Source: Ischnura elegans
Taxonomy: Eukaryota; Arthropoda; Insecta; Odonata; Coenagrionidae
Assembly: GCF_921293095.1 (NCBI RefSeq)
Contig: NC_060246.1
Location: 91,447,030-91,511,029, forward strand
Direction: 5' to 3'
DNA length: 64,000 bases
This document shows, one piece after another, positions 1 to 12,200 of this stretch (within the stretch, counting starts at the first letter, position 1; every line of letters starts with the position of its first letter). The position numbers and the translations under genes are program-made. A model generated the notes under the pieces. That model had not been told where the DNA came from. It made no database searches and was given only the letters and a program-made list of their open reading frames with translations.

Positions 1-263
1 TCCTTGTCCAAGCTCTCATTTCAGTAGGGAAAGTGATTATGTTGACACATTTGGTGCTGTAAGCCTTGAAAATCTTTTTTTCTTCTTTTTTTTTCCTTAA
101 ATATTTGCTGGGACTGGGAATATACAAGTGAAGAAAGGATATTTGGAAAATATTTAATAGAAGAGTGTGGCTAGTTCATGCCTATATTGAGGATCTCGGC
201 CTAAAAAATGGCTATTAATGTCTAATAACAGCTTTTATTAATATCAAGGCTAGTTTGGCATTA

Positions 264-1197
264 CAGGCGGTCCCTGACTTTCCCACACAATGCATTCCCG
301 AAAACTTATACGAAAGTCGAACCATTGACTTCCATACTAATTAGGGGTTACGTTCCAAAAGAGCGGAATATACGTACTATAACCTTTTTTTCACGGATTT
401 TATTTCAATTCACTAAATTTTAATAATATGTTGATAAAATTCCTCAAATCATCTAATTTCTTTCGAAAATATGTAGAGAATGCAAATAAAAGTTTAAAAA
501 ACTAGAACTCCGTTGGCTATCGAGTGAAACTTCCTCTTGGTGTTTAAGTTGACATTCCACTTATTATGTCCACTATAAATAAAAAGACATATCAAGAAGC
601 ATAACAAAATGTCATTGTTGAACCCGCACTCTGGATACCTTTTAATTTTCACACCAAAATTCGACATTCGGCAGGTGACGTTTGTGATCGCGTATATTTT
701 GCATGTTATTCAAAAAAGACAAAAGACAAACGGAATTCAGGTGATATTTCGTGCAATATCGTTGCCGAAGGTGTACATGAATTAAACAGCCCTCAAACGA
801 AAAAACACAATTAGAAAGAAGAACTTACTAGTTTCATTGAAAGCTATTTGATGATGTCTAGTCAACTTTTTTGAAAAATCTCTCCAATGAAGGCTTTCTT
901 TTTCTCTTGATGAAGGAGCCTATAGCAGGCAGTCTCTCTCCCAAATAAATCACCTAGATTAGAGTCAACTACCAACAATTCCCTTCATTGTATACGTTCG
1001 TATTGTTCACATATTGTAATTGTTCCATTTGAAGCCATGTTCCATTGAATGTTGGGATGTGCAGTAAACATCGCAGGAATTTAAAAAAATTACAGACCAA
1101 CGTCCGAAATTCCGAATTTAGTGTACGGAAGTCAAGTAAAAGGTGTCAGTTTTGAATGTACGAAAGTGCAAACTGTACGAAAGTCGAGGACCGCCTG
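264..1197. mobile_element. Tc1/mariner-type non-autonomous DNA transposon (MITE)
   Basis: The ends are inverted repeats: CAGGCGGTCC at the left and GGACCGCCTG at the right, followed inward by GACTTTC / GAAAGTC. TA dinucleotides flank both ends (262-263 and 1198-1199), as expected for Tc1/mariner-superfamily insertion. The 934-bp interior is AT-rich with no open frame resembling a transposase, so it would need a transposase supplied in trans. It lies upstream of the first visible UBE2O exon, probably within an intron of that gene. Confidence 0.8.
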
Positions 1198-1511
1198 TAC
1201 CGAATAGGGTAGTGACTTTATTCAAAGGGCACAATCCTTTTATTTAAATTTTTGGCTAACAATTAGTCCTTTTTTGTTTGAAAATAATTTAGTTAAGAAA
1301 TCCAATTTCATTTGGAAATTAAATGCTGTATTTAAGCTCATTTGATTATGCTTGGAATTGATTTTAAAGTTTCATCTTTCATTGTGAGAGGTAGGTAACC
1401 CATCATCCGTTAAACTAGTAATACCATTTGGAAGTTCTGCAAAAATATATTAATAATTGCTTATGGAAAATATCTATGAGTAAAAACTTCTTTCAATGAG
1501 AGAATTACTGG

Positions 1512-1686
1512 TAATGTATTTATCTGAATATAGTCCCCCCTTTTTTTTGCAATGCCCACAGTAAAAGTAAAGGGGGGGGGGGGCTATATTCAAACCCATT
1601 TCTTAAAATCCTCCCTAAGCTGGAGCCTCAAAATTAGGGGGAGGGACTATATACAAAAGGGGACTACATTTGGAGAAATATGGTAT
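1512..1686. mobile_element. Short MITE with C-run/G-run, copy 1
   Basis: The imperfectly inverted ends read roughly TATCTGAATATAGTCCCCC at the left and TTTGGAGAAATATGGTATTT at the right. A C-run near the left end and G-runs inside flank a short core containing CCTCAAAATTAGGGG. The same arrangement and core recur at 9838-9996, so this is an interspersed family. Ends are approximate and the superfamily is unknown. Confidence 0.6.
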
Positions 1687-1775
1687 TTGTTGGTATTCTA
1701 CCTGGTAGAAGAATACTCTACTAACACAAAGCTGGACTGTTTTTGTGACTCGATACTGAGAAATGAATAATAAAA

Positions 1776-1890
1776 TACAGTAAAACCTCTTTACATCGTA
1801 ATGTAGGGACCAAAATTTGGGCAATTTGATGTATGGAGGTTCACTATAGAAAGGTTTTAGTGATAGACACGATTATTTCATATCATTCGG
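1776..1890 (+). mobile_element. pogo/Tigger-like element, left-end fragment
   Basis: TA followed by CAGTAAAACCTCTTTACATC resembles the left terminus of pogo/Tigger-type elements. The text just inside (GGGACCAAAATTT, ATGGAGGTTCAC) has the usual repeated 'gga-ccaaa / gaggttcac' flavour. No matching right end was found, so this is a truncated or heavily decayed copy. Identification rests only on end similarity. Confidence 0.4.
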
Positions 1891-3262
1891 AAATTAAAGG
1901 CACTACTGTCTTTTAAACCATTATATTTATGTGTTGAAACAAACATGCATGAATTAGAGAATGTATGTTATTATTTAATGATAACAAAGGGAGTGCAATT
2001 GTGTGATTTTTACCATGATTCGAGAGAAAATGATGTGATTTCTGCTAATTCAACAGTCACTTAAAATAATTTGGATAGTTCAATACCTTTTTTCTTATTA
2101 ACTGTTATGTATGCTCTTATACGGAACAAAATGGCCATAACTAATGATTAATGTGAAAATTACTGCATATTAAAGGTGTATAAGAAAAAAAAATAAGAGT
2201 GAAACATTTATCGCTGAAAATGTCATGCCATGTTCTGTAGCCAGGAAACAACATGTATATTTAATTTACAACATGTTTGCAGTTTTGAATTTGTTTTGAT
2301 AAAATTTTACATAGCGGTAGGACAATTTTACAAAACAATACTCCTTATCAAATGAATGAGACTTCTATCAAATGCAGATATTGAGATCTTCAATGTTTTC
2401 AGAGCTTCAAACAAAAAGAGCTTCGATGCCAAGTGGCACCACTTGGGGTGGTATGCACCCAGTCTTGGGACCATATATCAGTACCTACCGGTCAGAATTG
2501 AATAATTTTAGGTAAATAGTATGCCATCACAAAAAGTCAGTTGTACGTAACCTGGAAATGAAAAATATCCATAAGATAATTTCATTTTTGAATGAACTCG
2601 GACCGCAAGAATATATGGAAAAATTTTAATTTCAAGAGAAGCTGTATTGAAAATTCAGGATCACGTTGATGTGTAGAATTTTAACTAGAGGTAAAATTTT
2701 AAAAGAATACCGTGCGCTCCATAGTTGCACCTAGGCCACGCCCATTGGCAGGGTTCTTATAATAAAGATTACTTCTGCTGCTTTTGCGCAGCTGTCCTGT
2801 TAGAAGGTTTGTATGAGCAGAAAATGCCCAGAATGAATGTCCAAATGACAGTTATGACCCTCGGAAATATTTATTGTTTCTTAAATTCCTAAGTCTATTC
2901 ACGCTCGAATTTCCAAGTACATAATGTTTTGGTCAGTGGCCAGCCTTGTTAGCCACGCAGTCATAGTCATTATTTAAAATGATTCTTATTTTAAGTTCAT
3001 AATGAGAATGCATATGTGATGTACACCGTGTTTGGGTATTCGCATGGTCAGTCGACCAACTTGTTGACTTTTTGACCTTGATGTAATTATATTCCAGCAA
3101 AGGGACTAATTGGTCAATTTTTTAAGTTGAAATGCTTATTTTAAAAGCATTTACTCATTCTCTTTTCTTGAATAGCTTGGTGGTCTATATTTTCCAATAA
3201 ATGTTTGTTCCGCCATATAATTAGTACATACTGTTAAGGCAAAGTATCTCATTACTTTTCAG

Positions 3263-6200
3263 GCCCAAATTTTTGGAGGAGAATGAAGTAAGTGTGTATG
3301 ATTTGAAGGATCACCCTGATTTCCAGTACAGACCGGGAACTGTTGTCATCAGAGTGGCCAATTTTGAGGGAGAAGATGCCAACTGCACTGGAGGTCAAGT
3401 TCTGGACAACTATCCTGAAGGCAGAGTGAGTAATATTGCCATAATTCCATGTTGGCGCTAAGTGTTAACCGTGCCCTTAATTTGAACCAGATTCTCTTCA
3501 ATTTGGATTAACCCCTTAAATTAATTGAACTACCAAAGGATGAATCCCCCACGAGGTGCTAAGTGTTCTCTTTACCCTACAATTCATAATTATTTGCAGA
3601 AACAAAAATTGTGGTTGCACCTTTCATAGCCTCTGAGATGTAAGTCTTTGTAAAAGAATCCCTCTTCAAAGGCTCTTGTATTATTAAGGAAAGATCAAGG
3701 CAGGGTGAATATTGGAATCTCTCCTTTGTATTTTGTAATAAGTTGCATCAAAATATACTCTTCAAACTTGATGGAATCTGTATGTTAACAATTCAAGGCT
3801 TCAGTTCTTAAGCATGTAGTTAAGTATGTAGCAGACGTGAATACATATGAATAAGTGAAACATGAATGAATGCATAGAAGAGAATTCTCTTTCAAGCGAG
3901 TAGTATACCTTGGGTGGTATAGTTTACCCTTTGAATGAAAAAAAAACTCCTTATCCATTATCATGCCTTCATTGGTATGAACATGAAGCCATAATAGAAT
4001 GAGTAAAAGTGCTTTTATGAGGAAATAAATTTTTATGTAATTTGTAAATAAATGTGTTATAGGTTCAAGTTTGGTGGGTTGATGGGCACATCTCCATGTG
4101 CTGGCCTCAAGACTTATACAAAGTGGGCGAGTATGATAGTGATGAAGGAGAGCTTTGGGATGATGGTAGCAGTGATGCATCGTGGGAAACTGAATCAGAA
4201 GACTGTTTTGTGGCTGACGTTAGGTATGGAATCCATCAAAAATTACAATTCCTATTTTTAGAAATTCTTTTGTATGTGTGTGAAACCTTCCCTTGGGCTA
4301 CAACCTTGTCACAGTGCTAAAGCTTGCGCATTGTCATGACCCCTAGAGCTGCAGTAATTTACAATTACTCTCGGTGGGGCCACATGGATTGCACATGGTA
4401 ATTACTTAAGAGAAAATGGTTTTGCTGTTTTCCATGTGGTCAAAACAGTTATTTCAAAATAAATTTCCAAACAATGAAACCCAGAAGCCGTGAAGATATC
4501 TTCAAATCTCTGACATGGGAAATGAGTTATTGCCTTCAATGATGTGTCAGTTTTCATCTAGGGAAATATTCTAACAAATTGAGTTTTGATACTTAGGGGC
4601 TAGGAAAATTCTCATCAGGATCTTACTTTCCAATGTATTTTTTGTAAATGCTTTGTCTTTGTGCAACATATCTTGTCATAACCTCTTGTATATTTGAACA
4701 TTTATTTTATTTTAATACAGTGATGAAGTGGACTTAATTTCCTGAAAGTCTCATTCAGAGGTTTTCTGATTGTTTTTAATATGTAGAAGTGATTAGCTTG
4801 ACAGTACTAAGGGTCGGTAAAATGTTTTTGGGATTCCTCTTAGAAATTAAGTATGTAGTTGATATTGAATTTGGTCAAGTTTTGTTTTATCAAGGTTTTC
4901 ATTGTATCAATATAAGTATCATTAGTACAGGTTTCTCAAGCTTAATTGTTTCTATCTTTATAGTTGTACAGAAGAGGACATGGATGAAGTTCTAAAGCCA
5001 AAACTTGCTGCAAATATTGAGAAAGCCAGAATTGCTATGTCTAGGCTGGAAGAAATCTTCACCCAAAATCCTTCCTTGCAAACTACTGGTGTTATGAGGC
5101 AGTTGTTAGAAGTGTACAAAGATTGCAGGTGGGTAGATTGATTTGGTTTAAGAAATACATTGTTAGACTTCATTTTCCATGCCCAGTTTATTTTCATATC
5201 ACATTTTTCTGTAGAAACTGATGTCTTATTTCTGGTGTTGGTATATATTATAGGTTATTGATTTTTCTCCCTGTGTCATATAAATTTTTATACCAATAAT
5301 ATGATAATACCTCTGTAATCCATAGCAAATACTGTCAGTTTTGTGATGACTCAATTGTTTGTAAAATCTCAAAGTGATGTCTTTAGTTTCTTGATGGAAA
5401 AGTCCTGTCATTCACTTAAGCATAGTACATTATTTGTAATTAAGGATGGATTGGTACCACTGTTTTGTCTATCCTGGTTCTGTTCTGGTTATTGGCACTA
5501 ATTCTGGTTTCCTGTTCTTAATCAGGTGTTTCATTTTTGTGGAATGGTTTTGAAAATATGATAGTAATTCATATTAGGTCATTATGAAATCTGCCTAAAG
5601 TTACACATCATGTTAACTAACAACTTATAGATCCATTAAATCTCCCTATTTAAAGTATGTATTGTAAAATGTACTGTGGAAAATTTTTTTCTCTTTGATT
5701 TTTATTAAAATCATTTCAGTCCCGATTCTTATTGCCTTTGGTTCCAATTCCAGTTTCGAACTCAAGAACCGGTGGAACAAATGTGATCCATCCTTAATTT
5801 TATTGCTTTCAGAGCTTCATTTCCCTTTTTTTGTCTCTGAATCAATTCATGGTCTAAAGTTTTACCTACTGTTGACTTCTTTTTTCAGGTATTTGGACAA
5901 GTTGATGGGCACTTCATTTTTTCATGAGAGTCATTTCCAAGGCTTGCTAGAGAGGGTGAGAGAGAGGGGGAGAGTCAATGCTGCTCAGAGGGTTGCTGAT
6001 CAAGTTAGCCGCTTGTTTCACTCGAATCAGGCTGATGGTGGGGATGCAGAGGTTGCAGCTAAGTCGAAAACTGGTGAGGAAGCCAAAGGGGAAGACGCCA
6101 ATCAGAGGAGTTGGGCCTCTGTAGTCAAATTTGGTGCCGAGGACAACACTCTACCACCTCCGACCCCTGAAGGAAGTGAAACAATGCCAACTCCCTCTCC

Positions 6201-9200
6201 TGATGTGAACACCTCTGTGGGTCCCATCTCTGTGGACGATTCAGGTTTATTCTCAATCTCGGCTAAAGACAGTGCTGGCAGCAGTAGTGCTGGGGAGTCA
6301 TTTGCATCGGGTGAATTCCTCTTGAGTGAAAACCTGGCTAGTTTAGAGAGGAGGGTGACGACGGCAGCCATTAACGTGCGTAACTTGGAGGACACCTCGG
6401 CAGCTGCATCTTCTCCCACTGTTGGGGAGACGATTGAGCAGGTGGCCAGCAGGGAGCGCATTACGTCGGGTAGTGTGGGTGGAAGGTCATCGTCTGCCCG
6501 TGCTTCGGGAGGGGCAAAGGCAGTCAGTGAGGAAGAGGTGAACTCGGCACATGTTTGTGTGCGTCTCTGCTCTCTGATCAAAGCGCAGCTTGTCAGGGCG
6601 CATGCGGAGGTGACAAAACGCTTTGGTGGGCGGAGGGTCCGCTTCAGTGAGGTTGAAATGATTGTCGATTCTCCAGAGAATGGCGAGGAGGCGGACGATG
6701 AAGGGGACGAGTCAGAGGAAGGAGAGAGAGCCAAACAGCCAAAGGCTGCTAAGACTGCAAAGAGGGATGGACCTGCTGCCTCAGAGGAGGGGGGCAAGCC
6801 TTGCAATGGGGGAGTTGAAGCGGAGGTGACGGAACCAAAAGAGGCCTTGAAAAATGCACTGCCCACAGCGACAGCCAAGAGGAAAACTTCGGAGCCACCA
6901 CCTGCTGACCCTGTGGAGGAAGTATCCGAAAAGCAAGGTGGCTCCATGGAAGGTATGTTTGTTGGTGATTGAATTTTTGTTTAGTATTCCTATGTAACTC
7001 TAAGAGGAGCCTGATTCTACGGCAATTTCCCCTTTTTTAAAACTCCACTGATAAAATGAATTTGAACAACAGTAAAATGCTGAGGAATGCATTGTTATTA
7101 GCACTCATGAACTCACTTTTAAAAGAAGGTGAAAATATTGTCAGTTGATAATATTGTTGAAGGCAAGATGCTGTACCTAATGCTAAGATTTCAAAGCTAG
7201 TAGTACCTTGAAAGGGCAAGTGGGAATTTAAAAATGAACACTTAAACTGCCAGCTAATTCAAATACATATTGATCACTTTACTTATCTAGATCATTCCAA
7301 TCATTGTCTCTCTTTGCTTTTGAATTTGTAATAAATTCACTTTCTCCAGAAGCCTAGAAAGCAACAGAAAACATGAATAAAAAGCATTGGGCAATTCTTT
7401 CCATTCATGTACGATCACACTTCAAGGTATCCATTTCGACTAATGCTTTTGTCCTTTCGATAATTTTTAAACAGGTTTTTCAATTGTTGAAACTGCTCCA
7501 GACAGCCATAAGTTTAAGCTTACAATGTTCCTGCCAACTGATTCCAAGTCTTTCTTCAAAACTGTTCGTAAAGAATTGAAGCTCTTGAGAAATTCTCTTC
7601 CATCTGGAATTTGGGTGAAGGGATTCGAAGACAGAATGGTAATTTAGTATTTTTATTTGTCCCAATAATATTAGACTTATCATAGCTCCGAGTCAAATCT
7701 AAACCATCTTAAGTAACCATTTTATTAATTATTTCAGCAGTAAACTTGATAATGTCAACAAAATTATGCGAGAGAATGCTGTCTTATAATAGAGAATAAA
7801 TAACTCAATCCTCAATATGTCATTTTTACGTAATGGATTTCAAATAATTTTTTTTCAGGATCTATACTCCGTAATGATACGAGGACCTGAGAAAACGCCA
7901 TACGAGGACGGTCTATTTTTCTTTGACTTCCAATTGTCTGCTGATTATCCTAAGGCTCCTCCTGTGTGTCACTATATTAGCTATTGCAGTGATCGTCTTA
8001 ATCCTAATCTTTATGAGGATGGCAAAGTTTGTGTTAGCCTTTTAGGCACGTGGAGTGGAAAGGGGACTGAAGTGTGGACTTCTAATTCTAACCTCTTACA
8101 AGTTATAGTTTCTATTCAAGGTAGGCATAATTACTAGGAAAAAGTATCATTAAAACCTATGGAAGTTGTGCAGTATTATTTGTGTATTCTTATTTTATTT
8201 CAGTTGTGGTTCATTGATCATCAATTTCATTGCCAGCATTTCATTATGTCTGTTGGCTGCATAAGTGATATTGACGTAAATCAAGAAATAAAATGCACTA
8301 CCTAAGTGGAAGAACATATTTTTGCCATTGTCACCTATTTATGATGTGATTTTTGTTTTTTGATTGATAGTATTACTAAACTTGAGAATTATAAAAAACT
8401 TGCAAAGAGGCCATGAAATAAGTAGCTATGATTGGACCGAAAGTCCATGTAAGGAATACAGTGAATACAATAGATTCTCAAGTGGTCAGGAAATTCCTTA
8501 TTAATTTATAATTATATAGTCTTGGTGATGCATTTTATTTGTCTCATTGATGGTGTTATGCTTTTTACCAAACGTTTTGCTAACAGTCTTATTGACTGGG
8601 GCTTAAACATAGTCGTAATGCATTTTAATGGCGTGAAGTAAATGTTACCTGCCCATTAAGTATAATACATTCACTAGATGGTTAGTTTTGGTCGTGATGA
8701 CTTGAACTTTTATTCCGTGAACTGTGGTTTTTAAATGGTCAAATTCACTGATGCTCTTTAAGTTAAACCTTCAAGCCCCCTTTGGATTATCTTGATAATT
8801 AATTGCTTTGAAAGCCTCCATATTTTATGTCAAGTTAGTGGAGTTTATGTAAAGCTCTTAAAATACTGTTTTTAATGATTTTTTTAAATTTCTTGGTTTT
8901 ACTTTCCAAATGAATTATTCCCTTTAAATTGTCAATATGTGTTTACTGTTCATATGTGTTTACTTTACAAAATTGTGTGGGGCTAAGTGGAGGAAATAAA
9001 TATTATCTTTTGATTTCAGGTTTAATATTGGTGAGTGAACCATATTTCAATGAGGCTGGCTATGAAAAACAGAAAGGATCACAGCAAGGAAAAGAAAATT
9101 CAAGAATGTACAATGAAATGGTTGTTCTAAAGCAAGTTCAAGCACTTACCAAAATAATTCTCAGTCCACCTCCTGTATTTAAAGAAGAAATATTTGAACA

Positions 9201-12200
9201 CTTCAGGCTTCATGCATACAAGTGAGTATTTTTGATAGGTATGATCCGTATTCATGAAGTTTATTTACCGTATATAAGTTGCATATCCATTCTGTATTTT
9301 GGAGATGGCATTATTTCTCCATGTTCAATTTATGTATTGATTTGAAATGTCCATCTTAGAATTTTGCCAATGAGGTCATGTCAAAACGTCTAGAATGCTA
9401 TTTAATTGATAAACTAGAGAATTTTAATGCATTTAATTTCATCCATCCTGAGAGCCATGCTCTTATTTGTTAATACAAGTTTGGTCAGCTATAGAAAAGA
9501 TGAATCTGTCTCCGATCTGCTTTCTCTGTCATTCCTGTCTAAAATCCTGTGAGTGCATGGTATTGCAAGACTAAATGATGGTGAGATCTCATGGACCATG
9601 AAGTCCCATTTACGCCCAGTTACTGAAAATCACTATTTAGTCGATCCATAAAAAAAGTTAGCTCTAATCAGAACAATGCTATTTGAATAATTTCCCATTG
9701 AGACTAGTTTCATTAAATTATATTCATATCTGAAGGACTGATTAGAGGGGATTTTAATCGTAAATAAACTTCATCATAAATATAATTATTTTTCATTTAC
9801 ATTGTGAAAATTACGTGAATGCAAAAATTAATAGAAAAATACCTTATTTATCTTAATGTAGTCCCCCATTTTTTTTTTTTTCAAAAATACCCATGGTGAA
9901 AGTAAAGGTATTCAAACACATTTGTTATATTTTTCCTAAAACTGAAGCCTCAAAATTAGGGGGGGGGGGGATTATATATTTGGAGAAATACGGTATTTGT
10001 AACTTGTCCATCACACCCCATTGAAAATATTACAAATTTCACTATATATAATGGGTGGCTATATAAAATCATTTAAAAAATTACATCGCCACTCAGGATG
10101 CTTATTGTAGGTCTCAAAGAGCAGTTCCATAAAGTTCCATAATAAAAGATATCCAATGATAGCTTTCAGTGTAAACTGTTGAGATTAAAAAAAAGAAAAC
10201 ACTTGAAAGTGTCCATTCAGTAAATCTTTTGTCGCTGCAAGAATTCTAATAATTTTTGTATGGCAAATGTAAATTACTTGCGTTTAAAATGTCTGAATTG
10301 CTGATGAGGAATTGTGTTAATCAGACCAGAAAAGGACTAATTAGGAAGTTGGTGTATTGCTAACCTTGAGATACTCAAAAACGGTGGTGAAATACAATTC
10401 ATTTAATCCCCTAAGATTTTCATGAGACTCAGGGTGGAATTAAGGCCTGAACATTTATTAGGAAATATTATGGACCTCAATTCTTCTTACCTGCCCATGT
10501 TTAATTTTGTCTTTGAATCAATGCATGCATCAATTTTGGGTGTTTTTACTGGGGCAGTTGTTAAAAGTAGAGTACCTGTCATTACTTATTGGCTGGTGTT
10601 AGAGTTGTGATCATTTTTCCTTTGCAGGTTGATGAACCGTTTGGAGACTTGGCTGCAAATATCAGAAAGGTATAATAACTCTCATCCTCTCTCGCCCACA
10701 ACACCAACATCATTCCGAGAACTACATGGTGAAGGTAAGCAGAGTAGACCATTGTTATGGGTCTTTGCAAGTGAAATTTTGTGTATCTAGCCCCTATTAA
10801 GTTGAATTCAACGTCTGATTACCGTATAAGCGCGTGTAAGAGGCGCACCTTTTATCCCAGATATTGCAGCCGAAAATGGGGGTGCGCCTCTTACACAAAC
10901 TTCTTATCTTCCCCCCCTCCCCTTCACCGGTTGCAAGTTCAAGGGGAACTGAGTGGCCTTGGTTTTCAGCGTGAGTCAGTCATCTGAAACCCTGGGTCAA
11001 AATCAAGCGGCAGGCAGGGGAGTTTCTCCCTTAGTGACGTATTTTTAAAATGCTCCTGTTTGAATTTCTTGCAAGCATCGCGCCGTCACGTCGGTACCCC
11101 AGAGGTGAACATTGAAAAGATCGCGCGGGGTGATTCGCTCCGGAGCGCGCGCTAAATTTATTGCCACGAGTGGGCATCCCGCGGCATTTATACTACATAT
11201 AGTAATATTGGTGTCAAAACCTGCGGTTGAAAAACTTCGAACGAGTGTGCTCATTGTTGGACTTAATGGTGGATAGAAGAAATCAGAAATGCTTATAAGT
11301 GAAGAGCGCTGAAGGAGAGGTCGAGGGGAAGAGGGCTCCCTCCCCTCCGTATTTAAAGCTACGAGCGAAGGAGCAAGGGAAGAACACGTCCGATCTTGCA
11401 TGTGACGTCATTGCCTTTAAAGCGAAGGGGCGAAGGCGCAGCAATGTGATATACGCAGTTTGCGTTGCCTGAGTTTCCAGTCCGTCTCGTCTTGTTTGAA
11501 TGCGCTTATGCTGCGCTTGTTTCTTCCGTAATTGTGCTGTTTGGACTATGTTGAATATTAGTAGCCTTATTTTAGCTATAAATCTTTGTGTCAATCAATT
11601 AGAGCTCAAAAAACTTAAATGCTGTAAGATATACGTCGCTTTAGGTCTAATTCTTTTTAGAACCTCGTGCGTGTCATACAATTGCTGAAAGATATCGAGA
11701 TATCTTCGAGCTCAGAAGGTGACTCACGTAGCATTTGACCTCCAGAAACTCGGGGAATTGAACCTGGTAGACCGAAAAAGGTCAGTTGGTTGAATGGGGT
11801 AGGGATGAAACACGTTTCCATTGTTCCCCTGTAACTTGATATTTTCCTGTGGAGTCTCGGAAAGGAAAAAAACGGCAGAGGCATTAGCTGATGGAGAGCC
11901 GAGTGTAGTTCCGTTAGGCCCCTTGCACACACACCGATTTTGGACGGCCGGTAAAATATTGGCCGATATTTTACCGGCGAAGCGATGCTTGCACACACGC
12001 CAGATTTTTACCGGTCAAACGATACGTTGCTAAGTTTTTGAGCCGGCGTCGGCGATCCACAGTGACAATAGCCGGCAGCTAAACGGCATTTTACCGGTGC
12101 CGGCGTGTGGTCGGTACGTGTGCAAGCTCCAATGCTCTCCCATTGTTCACCATTGGAATGTGGACGGCTGATATTTTACCGGCCGTCCAAAATCGGTGTG

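Larger units (their letters stand above)
1..3262. other. Non-coding stretch upstream of first visible UBE2O exon (probably intron)
   Basis: I found no exon here apart from the three transposon features listed separately. Because the first UBE2O exon at 3263 begins with an acceptor site and the amino-terminal part of the protein is missing, this stretch is best read as an intron. A putative exon around 2401-2490 was considered and rejected. Confidence 0.55.

Noticed and set aside
2401..2490. Possible UBE2O exon after TTTTCAG at about 2401
   Set aside because: An open frame exists, but no good donor follows, the translation does not resemble UBE2O, and the phase cannot be checked.
6102..6947. 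281-residue antisense open frame inside the UBE2O large exon
   Set aside because: A shadow of the GC-rich sense frame; Ser/Pro/Ala-rich with no domain, and the sense strand is clearly coding.
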